Source: Hyphomonadaceae bacterium (GTDB lineage Bacteria > Pseudomonadota > Alphaproteobacteria > Caulobacterales > Aquidulcibacteraceae). From it: a DNA stretch of 64,000 bases. Below, one piece after another: positions 44,555 through 53,825 of this stretch; positions within the stretch are counted from its first letter, which is position 1, and the number at the start of each line of letters is the position of its first letter. The notes below the pieces were generated by a model. It worked only from the letters and a program-made list of their open reading frames with translations, made no database searches and had not been told where the DNA came from. The stretch is from the NCBI GenBank assembly GCA_009773395.1, contig WRPI01000002.1, positions 420,413 through 484,412 of the forward strand, in the 5' to 3' direction. Made by a program: the position numbers and the translations under genes.

Positions 44555-45709
44555 ATGGGCGTAAGCACACTGCGAGCAAGTCTTAGTGAAGCTGACATAA
44601 GGTCACTTATCAAAGGCGATACTGACGAAGATAGGGCATTGGCGTGTTATCGGTTGTGCCGCCGCATTGATGCTGCGGAAATTTCCGATGATGAACGGCA
44701 TTTCGCCGAAGAAATATTGCGGCTTGTAGTCGATGGCGCAGCCGAACGGGTGAGGCGCGCCTTATCAGTTACCTTGAAAGCGTCCCCAAATTTGCCAGCA
44801 GATGTCGCGGGTAAATTGGCGCGCGATATTGAGGCGATTGCACTACCAATTCTCGAAAACTCGCCAAACTTGAGCGATGAGGATTTGATTGAAATCCTTG
44901 AAGCCGCCGAACCAATTCGGCAAATGGCAATTGCCAAGCGCGCCAGTCTTTCGACAGACGTTACTGACGCGATTTGCGAATTTGGCATTGCGCCGGCCAT
45001 TGATGTGGCTTTGTCAAATCTAAAAAACCAATTCTCAGAGCTCGGGCTTAATCGGGCAATTGACAGATTCCCGACAAATGCTGAAATTGCTGAAGCAATG
45101 ATAGACAGGCCAATATTGCCAATTGGCGTGGCCGAGAAAATTGCTGGTCGCTTTACTGGTCAAATATTCGATAAATTGGTCGAAAATCACGCATTGCCGC
45201 CGCAAATGGCAATTGATATTGCCAATACAACACGCGAACGTGCAGGCATTGATCTTGTGTCGCAAGCAGGTATGCAGGCCGATCTTAAACGCTTTGTGCA
45301 GCAATTGGCGCTCAATGGCAAACTTACGCCTTCGTTCGTTTTGCGGGCTTTATGTCAGGGCGAAGTGCGCTTGGTAGAGTTTTCAATGGCCGAACTTGCC
45401 AATATTCCGCACGAAAAAGCCTGGTTATTGGTGCATGATGGTGGTCATTTAGGGCTTAGGGCGATATTTGACCGCGCAGGAATGCCGCCAAATATTTATC
45501 CTGCCTTCCGCGCTGCAATTGATGTGCTGCACGAGACCGAATTCGATGGCTCGGATGAGGATAAAGCGCATTTCAAAAAGCGCATGATTGAGCGAGTATT
45601 GACGCGCTTCCAATCAATTCCCGAAGATGATTTGAACTATCTTTTGGAAAAACTTGATATAGAAACCCATATTTCGATTTTGGGAGATAATTTAGCCGAA
45701 GCGAGCTAG
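44555..45709 (+). CDS. DUF2336 protein (helical-repeat)
   Basis: 384 residues from ATG 44555 with AGGTGG 4-5 nt upstream. All-helical with repeated leucine-rich segments. DUF2336 hallmarks are LCRRIDAAEISDDERHFAEEILRLVVDGAAERVRRALSVTLKASPNLPADVAGKLARDIEAIALPILENSP, and the C-terminal block WLLVHDGGHLGLRAIFDRAGMPPNIYPAFRAAIDVL. The family is almost confined to alphaproteobacteria and its function is unknown. A second member lies at 47203-48231. Position between a receiver gene and a stand-alone Hpt gene suggests a link to phosphorelay signalling. Confidence 0.87.
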   Translation: MGVSTLRASLSEADIRSLIKGDTDEDRALACYRLCRRIDAAEISDDERHFAEEILRLVVDGAAERVRRALSVTLKASPNLPADVAGKLARDIEAIALPILENSPNLSDEDLIEILEAAEPIRQMAIAKRASLSTDVTDAICEFGIAPAIDVALSNLKNQFSELGLNRAIDRFPTNAEIAEAMIDRPILPIGVAEKIAGRFTGQIFDKLVENHALPPQMAIDIANTTRERAGIDLVSQAGMQADLKRFVQQLALNGKLTPSFVLRALCQGEVRLVEFSMAELANIPHEKAWLLVHDGGHLGLRAIFDRAGMPPNIYPAFRAAIDVLHETEFDGSDEDKAHFKKRMIERVLTRFQSIPEDDLNYLLEKLDIETHISILGDNLAEAS

Positions 45710-45721
45710 CCCTTTATCTAA

Positions 45722-46213
45722 TTAGACTGGCGCACCATATTTGGCGACTTGAGCGGTTAATTCGCGCAAAAGTGCATTGCCAATCGGATGGCTAGCGTCT
45801 TTAACATTTTGATGTACTGCGGCCACAATTGAGCTAACATGCGCACTTAATAGCGATTTTGGCGCTTTTGAGCGTCCATCGGGGCTATCAATAAGGCGGC
45901 AAAGTGACCCAGCAAATTGTGAAATAATTGGAAAGCCATATGTAGCGCCAAGCCCTTTAAGGTCATGGGCGTGGCGATAAAAACTCTCAAGTTCCTTCTC
46001 GCCGCTGGTTGGCTCCAGGATTATTTTGTGGGCTGCTTCGAGTTTCGCAATTTCTTCGTCCATCCAAGCACTAAACTGGCCCGACATACCCGCCAAGGCT
46101 TCTTCGGCTCTTGCGACAGCTTCGGCGTTAAATGACTTGAAATGGCCTCCGAGCTTGGCTTTTAACCGATTGGGAGCGTTTATTATTTGTGCAGTTTCGG
46201 TGTCAGTAGTCAA
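45722..46213 (-). CDS. Stand-alone Hpt (histidine phosphotransfer) protein
   Basis: 163 residues, cytosolic and helical. SFYRHAHDLKGLGATYGFPIISQFAGSLCRLID is the Hpt signature with phospho-acceptor His83 in HDLKG, followed by a second helix (SAHVSSIVAAVHQNVKD). A phosphotransfer protein passes phosphate between response regulators and hybrid kinases; no histidine kinase is in the window. Convergent with the DUF2336 gene, 12 bp apart. The nearby receiver/pseudo-Hpt gene is a candidate partner. Confidence 0.87.
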   Translation of the reverse strand: MTTDTETAQIINAPNRLKAKLGGHFKSFNAEAVARAEEALAGMSGQFSAWMDEEIAKLEAAHKIILEPTSGEKELESFYRHAHDLKGLGATYGFPIISQFAGSLCRLIDSPDGRSKAPKSLLSAHVSSIVAAVHQNVKDASHPIGNALLRELTAQVAKYGAPV

Positions 46214-46323
46214 TTTTTTTCTCCTGCAACTTCATTTTTAGTGCAAATTTCGGCAAATATCGCACAAGCAAGCTAAATAAAGGTTACTTTTTGGAAAAAA
46301 ATTGGTATCGCAGCAAATTCACT

Positions 46324-47118
46324 TCAATGTGCGAATTGTTCGGCTAATACCCGCTCATCGAGCGAGCGATCTTTGTCAAAAAGGATAATCATCGATTTGC
46401 TTCGGTCCAAGTTTATCGTGACTTTTTTCACGTCTCGAATTTCCTGATTATCCGCCGACGCAGCAACTGGTCTATGATGGGGCTCCAATATCTCAATGGT
46501 AACTGTGGAATTGTCGCGCAAAATTGCGCCACGCCATCGTCTGGGCCGAAAAACCGAAATCGGCGTCAGCGCCAATAATTCCGCGCCAATTGGCAAAATT
46601 GGCCCATAGGCAGACAGATTATAAGCAGTCGAGCCCGCCGCAGTTGCCAAAATAATGCCGTCACAAATTATCTCGGGCATACGCTCGGTATTATCAACTC
46701 TGATGCCAAAACGCGCGGTTTGATGGGTTTGGCGCAAAAGCGAAACTTCATTTATCGCAAATTCGACGTGGCTTTTGCCATCAGTTGTTTCGGCGACCAT
46801 TTTCAATGGATGGATAATATTTGCTTTGGCTTCATTTAAGCGCTCCAATAAATTATCAGGCGAATAGTCATTCATCAAGAAGCCGATAGTTCCATAATTT
46901 AGGCCAAAAACTGGCACACCGTCCTCGATATGCGCACGCAAAACCTCAAGCATCAGGCCGTCCCCACCCAAAGCAACAATTAAATTTGCATCTTCGACCG
47001 GGCAATCGCCATAAGTTTTGCGCAATTGCTCAAGCGCTTCTTGCGCTTCTGGCCGCGCGCTTGCCACAAAAGCAATTTTTATTTTTTTACGCTGTGTGTT
47101 GCTTGTATCTGCCACCAT
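46324..47118 (-). CDS. nadK: NAD kinase
   Basis: 264 residues. Phosphorylates NAD to NADP. The GGDG motif (LIVALGGDGLMLEVLRAH) with the catalytic Asp is followed by FGLNYGTIGFLMNDY, the NE-type motif FAINEVSLLR, and the Gly-rich ICDGIILATAAGSTAYNLSAYGPILP. Length is typical for an alphaproteobacterial NAD kinase. ATG 47118 is taken; the first 13 residues are polar and a slightly later start is possible. It lies between the Hpt gene and the second DUF2336 gene, each oriented minus, but gaps of about 85-110 bp leave cotranscription open. Confidence 0.95.
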   Translation of the reverse strand: MVADTSNTQRKKIKIAFVASARPEAQEALEQLRKTYGDCPVEDANLIVALGGDGLMLEVLRAHIEDGVPVFGLNYGTIGFLMNDYSPDNLLERLNEAKANIIHPLKMVAETTDGKSHVEFAINEVSLLRQTHQTARFGIRVDNTERMPEIICDGIILATAAGSTAYNLSAYGPILPIGAELLALTPISVFRPRRWRGAILRDNSTVTIEILEPHHRPVAASADNQEIRDVKKVTINLDRSKSMIILFDKDRSLDERVLAEQFAH

Positions 47119-47202
47119 ATTACATCCATTTGACTATTTTTATCTTTAGTCGATTTGGCGGATTTAGCAAAAAATATTATCTACGTCGCTGCACAGATTT
47201 TG

Positions 47203-48231
47203 CTACATATTAGCGGTAATGGTCTGAATGTGGATTTTTGCACTCGCAGGCACATATTTCATCCACATCAAAGCAATTGTTTTCTCATTTTCCGGCGATA
47301 TTTCATGATTGCGCGAGCTGAAAATGCTAGCCATTGGAGCCACAGCATTACGTTCTAAGCCAAGCGCTCGAATAATAAACCCATAATTTTGGAACAAGTC
47401 TGTCGAAATTAAATTCATTAATTTATCCGCATCCACGCCAATAATAAGCGCCGCATTCTTAATGAAAGCGGATTTGTTATTGCTAACCAGCAAAGCCAAT
47501 ATCTGACTAGCACTTAATCCACTTGTTTGGCCTGGACTATGGCTTTCCACTGTTTCGACTTTCTTGTCCGAACTCACATTGGTTGCAGTTTTTTGTGCAT
47601 TATCAATTTTTTCGCGCCTTGAATGCAATATGGCTTTTGCTTTTGGGCTCGCAAGATCAAAGACTTTGGCGACAAGGTCAGCCGGCAAGTCAGTGCGGGC
47701 GGCAAAATTATCAATTGCATTTGGGTTGTTTTTTACAATTTCAATTGCATGTTGGAAGTCTGCGGCGCTAATTGAGGCGGTTTTATTATTGCTTAAAGCA
47801 CTAACCACCCCAGCAGTATTTGTGGCAATCAAAGCACTGGTTATTTCTTCGCCGATATTGCTGCGTCCGGCGATGCAAGATTGGTGTTTCTCGCCCTTTG
47901 AGTTGATTATTTGAACCAGAGTTTCATCATCAATCACAGGCGAAAAAGAAATTACTGGCCCAGCCACATCGAAATCATCATTAGCAAGTTCTTTTAAGAT
48001 GTTTTGTGGTGCCCAATCCGCCAATGCTAAAGTGCTTGAAAGCTCTTGCTTTATTTTTATGGGCGCAAATTGGTATAAATGTTTGAAAACATCATCAAAA
48101 AGCTTCAGCTCATTATCGCTGAACTCGTCGGTTCTATTAAGCAATTGATTGGCAGTCTTACTTGCCAGTTCCGCTCTCGCGTCGTGCGAAGGGTCTTTTG
48201 CGAGTTGAATGAGGCTTTGTGAATTATCCAT
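47203..48231 (-). CDS. Second DUF2336 protein
   Basis: 342 residues. SLIQLAKDPSHDARAELASKTANQLLNRTDEFSDNELKLFDDVFKHLYQFAPIKIKQELSSTLALADWAPQNILKELANDDFDVAGPVISFSPVIDDETLVQII is a full DUF2336 N-terminal block, clearer than in the first copy. The middle (about 210-240) is a polar linker and the C-terminal half is helical with MKYVPASAKIHIQTI at the end. Paralogue of 44555-45709, not a tandem duplicate: overall similarity is low. Role unknown. Confidence 0.87.
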   Translation of the reverse strand: MDNSQSLIQLAKDPSHDARAELASKTANQLLNRTDEFSDNELKLFDDVFKHLYQFAPIKIKQELSSTLALADWAPQNILKELANDDFDVAGPVISFSPVIDDETLVQIINSKGEKHQSCIAGRSNIGEEITSALIATNTAGVVSALSNNKTASISAADFQHAIEIVKNNPNAIDNFAARTDLPADLVAKVFDLASPKAKAILHSRREKIDNAQKTATNVSSDKKVETVESHSPGQTSGLSASQILALLVSNNKSAFIKNAALIIGVDADKLMNLISTDLFQNYGFIIRALGLERNAVAPMASIFSSRNHEISPENEKTIALMWMKYVPASAKIHIQTITANM

Positions 48232-48418
48232 TGCTTCATTATTTCAAATATCTGTGAAGATGGCGTAAATAATTTTTGTTTGATTGTTTGCATTGATTAG
48301 GGGCTGCTGGCAAACCAAATTTCGCCAAATAATTGATATGTGTGGACAAATTCTTATTGGCAATTGAATGTTGCGCTAGGCTGAGTGTTACTGCTCGATA
48401 TTTGGATAAATTACTACT

Positions 48419-49126
48419 TTGGCAACAAGAACCCTATCCACAAGAATCCCGATTTGCGCGATTTATATTGCGTGCATGCTCGTGCTATGCCCAAATTTTG
48501 CCATTGCGGGTGCTTGGCTGCCTAAAGCTGGATCTACCCAAATTATTGCTAATTCTTACGTGACAACGAAATCTGATGCGCCATTAAATGGGGATTTGGA
48601 GATTTATGCCGAACATGGCGTTTCGAATAATACGGCATTTGTTTTGCAGGCGACGGTTTCTGATTTCTATTCAGGAAACCTTGGCGGCAATATTGTGGGT
48701 TCGATTAGAATTCCGGTCCGAACAATAAGGAACTGGCAGAGTTCACTTCAATTCGGCGTAATTGGCGCCAAAAGCGATAGATTTCGTGATTTCGATTCAG
48801 GTGTAGAGGCGAGGCTTTCGTTGGGACGCAGTTTTGAAAATGGTATTTGGGTGGACGGCGAATTTGGGCTGCGCAATTTTCGTAATATAAACCTAAGTTT
48901 TTGGGAAGCGGCAATTGGCAAGCGATTAGACAATAATGATATGGTAATCCTTAAAGGATTTGGCGATAATTATTTGACATCAGTTTTCAAAACCAAAACC
49001 CAATTATCCTATGTTCATAATTTCAACTCTGAATGGGCGTTTGAGTTAGGATGGCGCTTGGATTTCAAATCTTATCATGACGCACCAGCACAAGGCGTGG
49101 TTATCGGCATATGGCACCAGTTCTAA
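48419..49126 (+). CDS. Secreted beta-barrel-like protein, uncharacterised
   Basis: 235 residues from TTG 48419. Signal peptide to about residue 30 (CMLVLCPNFAIAGAW). The mature protein alternates polar and aromatic residues in strands of 8-12 (LEIYAEHGVSNNTAFVLQATVSDF, LQFGVIGAKSD, GIWVDGEFGLRNF, WAFELGWRLDFKSY) and ends in a Phe (GIWHQF), all typical of a small outer-membrane barrel. I recognise no named family. Its stop codon directly adjoins the end of the convergent pentapeptide gene. Confidence 0.65.
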   Translation: MATRTLSTRIPICAIYIACMLVLCPNFAIAGAWLPKAGSTQIIANSYVTTKSDAPLNGDLEIYAEHGVSNNTAFVLQATVSDFYSGNLGGNIVGSIRIPVRTIRNWQSSLQFGVIGAKSDRFRDFDSGVEARLSLGRSFENGIWVDGEFGLRNFRNINLSFWEAAIGKRLDNNDMVILKGFGDNYLTSVFKTKTQLSYVHNFNSEWAFELGWRLDFKSYHDAPAQGVVIGIWHQF

Positions 49127-49891
49127 CTATCTCCGCCCACGGCAAGCTGCGAGTGTCAAACCATCTGGCAATTTCGTATTTTCATCGCCACATGCGCCTT
49201 CAAGTGCGGCGCGAGTTATGCCAATGGCCCCTGAAAAATCGGCACCCGACAAATTTGCGAGCCGAAAATCCGCCCCTGTAAAATTTGCACGATTTGCCCG
49301 TGCGCCGCGCAAATTCGCAGAAGAAAAATCGGCATCTGTCATTTGCGCGGAATCAAATCTGCTGCCCGTAAGATTGGCATTGGTCATAGTTATTTCGCGG
49401 CCCCTAACGCCAGTAAAATTGCACCCTGCCAAATTCGCGCCATCAAGCCCAGCACGCGCCATCGAAGCGCCCGTAAAATTAGCACGGCTTATATTGGCGC
49501 CAGTCGCGTTGATACCCGCCAAAGCTGCGCCCACGAAACTTGCACCACTGAAAATCCCAGAGCTTAAATCTGCATTGTCTAAATCGCTACGATCAAATTC
49601 CGCTCTTATGAAATTGCCACCAGAGAGATCCGCGCGGCGCATAATCGCACCAGAAAAATGGGAACCGCCGAAATTACCACCCGCCAACCGAGCACCATTT
49701 AAGTTTCGTCCAGTTAAGTCACAACCGATGCACGAACCCGAAAATCCACGGCTATAAGTAACGGCACTGGGTCGCCCTTTAGATGCCCACGCACCAAGTT
49801 CGTCCATTTGCCAAGCAAATGCCGGAGCGGCATACATCAAGCCAAACAAAGCAATTGCGTATAATGATGGAAAACGGTGCACAGAAATCAT
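49127..49891 (-). CDS. Secreted pentapeptide-repeat protein 1
   Basis: 254 residues. Signal peptide ending near PAFAWQ. About 25 tandem pentapeptides A(D/N)LxG-type run from about residue 60 to 225 (NLNGARLAGGNFGGSHFSGA and onwards), forming a right-handed quadrilateral helix. Before them stands GSCIGCDL (CxxC), and the tail is EGACGDENTKLPDGLTLAACRGRR. The same CxxC head and GACGD..T.LP.GL..A.CR tail occur in the second pentapeptide gene, so both belong to one subfamily with four conserved cysteines. Function unknown; cytosolic DNA-mimic roles do not fit a secreted protein. Confidence 0.85.
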   Translation of the reverse strand: MISVHRFPSLYAIALFGLMYAAPAFAWQMDELGAWASKGRPSAVTYSRGFSGSCIGCDLTGRNLNGARLAGGNFGGSHFSGAIMRRADLSGGNFIRAEFDRSDLDNADLSSGIFSGASFVGAALAGINATGANISRANFTGASMARAGLDGANLAGCNFTGVRGREITMTNANLTGSRFDSAQMTDADFSSANLRGARANRANFTGADFRLANLSGADFSGAIGITRAALEGACGDENTKLPDGLTLAACRGRR

Positions 49892-49969
49892 GATGACGTT
49901 ATAGTTATATTTCGCCGAGATAAAAATTAAATGGTTGTAAGTTTAGGTCAATAACTGCTTTAATTTTTA

Positions 49970-50075
49970 CTAGCGCAAAGGATGTTCAAGAAGACTTGAA
50001 CATTTGCACTAGTTTTTTGTTTTGCCGCTCCTTTTTACCCTTCAAGTCATGCAAATTGAAGGGGCGTCGCTCTAT
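49970..50075 (+). repeat. Structured two-hairpin repeat, copy C
   Basis: 106 bp between the two pentapeptide genes, ending 2 bp from the stop of the second. Hairpin 1: CTAGCGCAAA (49970-49979) with TTTGCACTAG (50003-50012, one mismatch), then ATGTTCAAG (49982-49990) with CTTGAACAT (49995-50003). Hairpin 2: CCCTTCAA (50038-50045) with TTGAAGGG (50056-50063), then GTCGCTCTA. Same size and layout as copy A, but many stem bases differ on both sides. Confidence 0.75.
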
Positions 50076-50077
50076 TC

Positions 50078-50566
50078 TTAACGACAAGGCGCAATATGCA
50101 AACCGCGTGGTAATTCAGTGGTGGCATCGCCGCACGCACCATTCAATTGGCGCTGGGTCAAACCACGCGCACCAGCAGCTTCCGCGCCTGATAAATTAGC
50201 GCCGGTCAGAACTGCACCCGCAAAATTGGCGCCACTAAAATAACCGCCAACCATTGATGCTTGGCTTAAATTTGCGCGCGCAAAATTGGCGCCAGTGGCA
50301 CGAATGCCATACATATTGGCAATTGATAAATCGGCGCGTGAAAAATTTGTATATTCGGCAGTCGAAAGCGACAAATCCGATTGACGCAAACGCGAACCAG
50401 CCAGATTGCGCCTCGAAATATCTTCATAATCGAAATCAGCTTGAAAAAGATTGCAATTCGGACAAGAACGTCCCGCTTTAACTCCTGCAATTTGCGAAGC
50501 ATTTTGGGCCAATGCTGGCATTGAGACAAGGCAAGTTGCCAATAATGTAAAAGCCAATTGTTTCAT
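50078..50566 (-). CDS. Secreted pentapeptide-repeat protein 2
   Basis: 162 residues. Signal peptide to about residue 20 (LLATCLVSMPALAQ). CPNCNLFQADFDYEDI begins the repeat region with a CxxC, followed by about 14 pentapeptides (NLAGSRLRQSDLSLSTAEYT and so on). The C-terminal tail LTQRQLNGACGDATTELPRG followed by LHIAPCR matches the tail of the first pentapeptide protein. Length suggests a shorter paralogue. The stop codon lies 2 bp from the structured repeat copy C. Probably periplasmic, disulfide-stabilised; function unknown. Confidence 0.85.
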   Translation of the reverse strand: MKQLAFTLLATCLVSMPALAQNASQIAGVKAGRSCPNCNLFQADFDYEDISRRNLAGSRLRQSDLSLSTAEYTNFSRADLSIANMYGIRATGANFARANLSQASMVGGYFSGANFAGAVLTGANLSGAEAAGARGLTQRQLNGACGDATTELPRGLHIAPCR

Positions 50567-50686
50567 TTTCAGACACTCCGAGACGAATTATTTTAACTAA
50601 GCAATCAATTGCACATTTGATGCCAGTTCTAATGTGATTTTATTCTAACCAGAATAAGATAAGTGATTATGAACAAATTCTAATTA

Positions 50687-53251
50687 CTAATCCCGTTTCT
50701 TGGTTTCCTTTTGCAGGTCAATTTTTGGCGATTTTTGAACAAGATGTAGGAAACCACAGGCATCGCAAATAGTGCCATTTTGAGTTGGCCTTACGGTGAA
50801 ATGGCCGCATTTTTCGCACGGGTCGCCTTGATAATCAGGGCTTTCACCAGATTTGGCAACGTAAATCGCTTCGGGGCTTAAAGCCTCAACATTGGGTTGT
50901 GTGGTTTCTTTTTTGTCTTTGAAGTTTGAAAGGCTGAAAATATTATCGGGCAAACTACCGCGCGAAAAGCCTTTGGACATGTATTGAGATGCATCAATTG
51001 GATTTTCACTGTCCGAAATATCGGCGTTTGTGTTGTTTGGTTGCTGTGTCCTTAATTCGTCGCGGCCCAAATATGAAACAGCCAATTCGCGGAATAAATA
51101 GTCCAAAATAGACGATGCATTGCCGATGGAATCATTGCCATCAACTTTGCCAGAAGGTTCAAATTTGGTGCCAATAAAAGCGTCGGCATATTCCTCAAGC
51201 GGCACGCCATATTGCAAACCAATTGAAGTGGCGATTGCGAAATTATTCATTAAACTGCGAAAAGCCGCGCCTTCTTTGTGCATATCAATAAAAATTTCGC
51301 CCAATTCGCCGTTTTCAAATTCGCCAGTATGCAAATAAACTTTATGGCCGCCAACTTTGGCTTTTTGAATATAACCTTTGCGGCGATGGGGCAGGCGGCG
51401 GCGCGAAGCGGGCTTGGTAATCGTTTTTTCAATCACTTTTTCAATTTGCACTTCAACGCGCTCAATCACCGGTTCTTCTTGCCAAGTTTCATATGAAGCC
51501 AAATCAATCGCATGGTCGATTAAATCAATGGTCTGACTTTTTATTGCAATTCCTGGCCAAGCGTGATGCAGTGCCACTGAAATTATTTGCTGCAATGCTT
51601 TGCTGCCATCTTTATCAGAGCTTAATTTGAACTCCCACAATATTCCCTGCAGGTTCAACTTATTACCAGCCGCGGCGATGAGGTTGGCAATTTCTATTTG
51701 CTGTTCAAGCTCGATCGGGCGCATGCAATTTGGAATATTGTCCAAATTCTTGCTGCCAAAGGCCCAGATTTCAGTTTTTTCAATTTCGGTCCTCTCGAAA
51801 CCAAGCGCTTCTAGCAAATCAAATTCGGGCGAAGTAACTGTCGCAATATCGGTTCCCAAAATAGCGATTGTATGATCAACCCCGACTACCCATGGCGATA
51901 TTGCATCCGCCAAAGTTCGCGCCGAAAGCAATGCTTGCTGGACTGCCAATATTGCATCATCGTCTAAACCGCATTTTGCCAAGCTATCGAACGAAATGGC
52001 TGGCGATTTGTGCAATGTGCGTGTCCCCAACAGTGATTGCGTGAATGCTTTGCCTTTGGTTTTATCCATTGCAAGCGCCTGTTTCGCGCATTGTTTGAGG
52101 CCGAATTTGGTTTCGCTTGAACTGGTTGAAAACTCGACAATGAGTTCGCCAACCGGCATGAAACCGACAGATTCCGCGTCGAGAATTGCCAATATATCCT
52201 CATCATATTCGGCTTGAATTGCCAATGGGTAGTCAATATCGCCCGCACTCAAAACGCCAAATATTTGTTTGATTATTTGCGCCGCCACTTCGCCATCATA
52301 TTCAAGGCCCAAAGCCATAATTGCCGCGCCAAGACCGCAAAGGCCAATATTGAAACAAGGCATTGGGCTTCCCAATAATGCGCGCCAAGCTTTAATATCG
52401 CTTTGCAAATCACCAAAATTGAATTGACCCAATTCCACATATTTAGCGAGATTTATTATTAAATCAGAGTGTGCTTGATTGTTGGATTGCAAAATCTGTG
52501 GCGACAGCGCGATAATGGCTGGCATAAAGTCGGTTGGTTTAGCTTGGCTAGGCATAGCGGCAAACGAAATTTGAATAATTTCGTCTGTGTTTTCAAACTT
52601 GCTATCAAGAGCCATGGAAGCCGTAAAATCTTGATTCAAAAGGTGGGCGTCAATCATAGATTTTATCGCGCCAGCAGGCACACCACGCTCAAACGCCCGC
52701 CCAATTGCCCGCGCCAAAAGTGGGTTTGAGCTGTGATCTTCTCTTGATGAACCTTGTGCCCTATCCAAAGCGTCTTGGATTTCAAGCCAAGATTTGCTTA
52801 TTGCGGCTCGGCCTGCGATTTGCGCTGCATGTTCAATTTTTGCATTTTGATTGCTTTTGATAAGCGCGTTTAATTCTTCACTTGTATTTGCAAACTCAAT
52901 TATTTGCCTGTGGTCAATCGCGCGAACCCACGGCGCATGAATTGCTTTTTGCGACAAAATACTGGCTTTGACTTGTGCTTCCACGTCCGCCTTTTCAACA
53001 TTGGCGTTAGCAGTATTTAAGGCGGAAATTCGCTGGTCCAATTCAATTTCTAAATCGGCGCCATTTGATAGGGCTAATTTATGGAATGCGCATTTAACTG
53101 CATCAAGAGACCACCCAATTGGCGCAGTCACAGAGATGGGGATACCAAAATCATCAATCGCAACTTCACGGCGCGCAAAGACACGGCGGTTATTGTGGCT
53201 TTGTCCATAGTCTTTCGACCAATTTTGGGCCGAGAAATTGTCACTTGTCAT
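50687..53251 (-). CDS. Degenerate B12-dependent ribonucleotide reductase homologue with TSCPD domain
   Basis: 854 residues against about 1,200 for alphaproteobacterial NrdJ. The C-terminal third is a well conserved TSCPD region: [79 protein letters not shown], then a zinc pair [15 protein letters not shown]. The N-terminus ([20 protein letters not shown]) and middle ([43 protein letters not shown]) also align by eye with NrdJ. The core with the NPCSE active-site motif and the terminal thiol shuttle cysteines are missing. It is probably a non-reducing paralogue retaining the TSCPD/zinc module; function unknown. Transcribed alone. Confidence 0.78.
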   Translation of the reverse strand: MTSDNFSAQNWSKDYGQSHNNRRVFARREVAIDDFGIPISVTAPIGWSLDAVKCAFHKLALSNGADLEIELDQRISALNTANANVEKADVEAQVKASILSQKAIHAPWVRAIDHRQIIEFANTSEELNALIKSNQNAKIEHAAQIAGRAAISKSWLEIQDALDRAQGSSREDHSSNPLLARAIGRAFERGVPAGAIKSMIDAHLLNQDFTASMALDSKFENTDEIIQISFAAMPSQAKPTDFMPAIIALSPQILQSNNQAHSDLIINLAKYVELGQFNFGDLQSDIKAWRALLGSPMPCFNIGLCGLGAAIMALGLEYDGEVAAQIIKQIFGVLSAGDIDYPLAIQAEYDEDILAILDAESVGFMPVGELIVEFSTSSSETKFGLKQCAKQALAMDKTKGKAFTQSLLGTRTLHKSPAISFDSLAKCGLDDDAILAVQQALLSARTLADAISPWVVGVDHTIAILGTDIATVTSPEFDLLEALGFERTEIEKTEIWAFGSKNLDNIPNCMRPIELEQQIEIANLIAAAGNKLNLQGILWEFKLSSDKDGSKALQQIISVALHHAWPGIAIKSQTIDLIDHAIDLASYETWQEEPVIERVEVQIEKVIEKTITKPASRRRLPHRRKGYIQKAKVGGHKVYLHTGEFENGELGEIFIDMHKEGAAFRSLMNNFAIATSIGLQYGVPLEEYADAFIGTKFEPSGKVDGNDSIGNASSILDYLFRELAVSYLGRDELRTQQPNNTNADISDSENPIDASQYMSKGFSRGSLPDNIFSLSNFKDKKETTQPNVEALSPEAIYVAKSGESPDYQGDPCEKCGHFTVRPTQNGTICDACGFLHLVQKSPKIDLQKETKKRD

Positions 53252-53438
53252 ATTATTTCCGCGAATCGCTGCGCTTTATTGAAGGTCGAGCTTAGTTTGG
53301 GCGAAAATATGCAATCCGCAAGCATTTTAGATTTTGAGGCGGCGCAATTCAAAAAATGGTTCAGCAATTGTCGCTTGTTTTTTGGTCAAAACGCTTATAG
53401 GTTCAGGACAGCTTTTTCTCATTTGCGTGGTAAATTCG

Positions 53439-53825
53439 GTGCTTAAAAAAATTTTTACATGGTGGAATGGTGCGACTTTAGGGGCGTTGTTTGATGTTAA
53501 TCGGCGCGCAAAACAAATTGGCGAGGACGATATTGGAAATCGCTATTTTGAAGAACCGCACCCAAGCATTGAAGGCCGCAAACGCCGCTATGTTCTCTAT
53601 AATGGTTATGCCGAACCTTCACGAATTCCTGCTGATTGGCATGGTTGGTTACATCACACTTTCGATGAACCGCCAAGCATCGCGCCATTCCTATTGAAGT
53701 CATGGGAAAAGCCGCATCGTCCGAATTTGACGGGAACGGTTTTCGCTTGGCGGCCAAAAAATAGTATTGCCAATTCCAAAACTTTGGCGCCAAAAAATTA
53801 TGTTTCATGGTCGCCAAATGACTAG
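53439..53825 (+). CDS. NDUFA12-family NADH:ubiquinone oxidoreductase subunit
   Basis: 128 residues from GTG 53439; GTG 53427 is also possible, and the longer upstream frame is not family sequence. Supernumerary complex I subunit of alphaproteobacteria and mitochondria. Signature blocks: LKKIFTWWNGATLGALFDV, IGNRYFEE, KRRYVLYNGYAEPSRIPADWHGWLHHTFDEPP, and WEKPHRPNLTGT. The end overlaps the DUF2155 start by 8 bp, the common alphaproteobacterial pairing. Confidence 0.93.
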   Translation: MLKKIFTWWNGATLGALFDVNRRAKQIGEDDIGNRYFEEPHPSIEGRKRRYVLYNGYAEPSRIPADWHGWLHHTFDEPPSIAPFLLKSWEKPHRPNLTGTVFAWRPKNSIANSKTLAPKNYVSWSPND

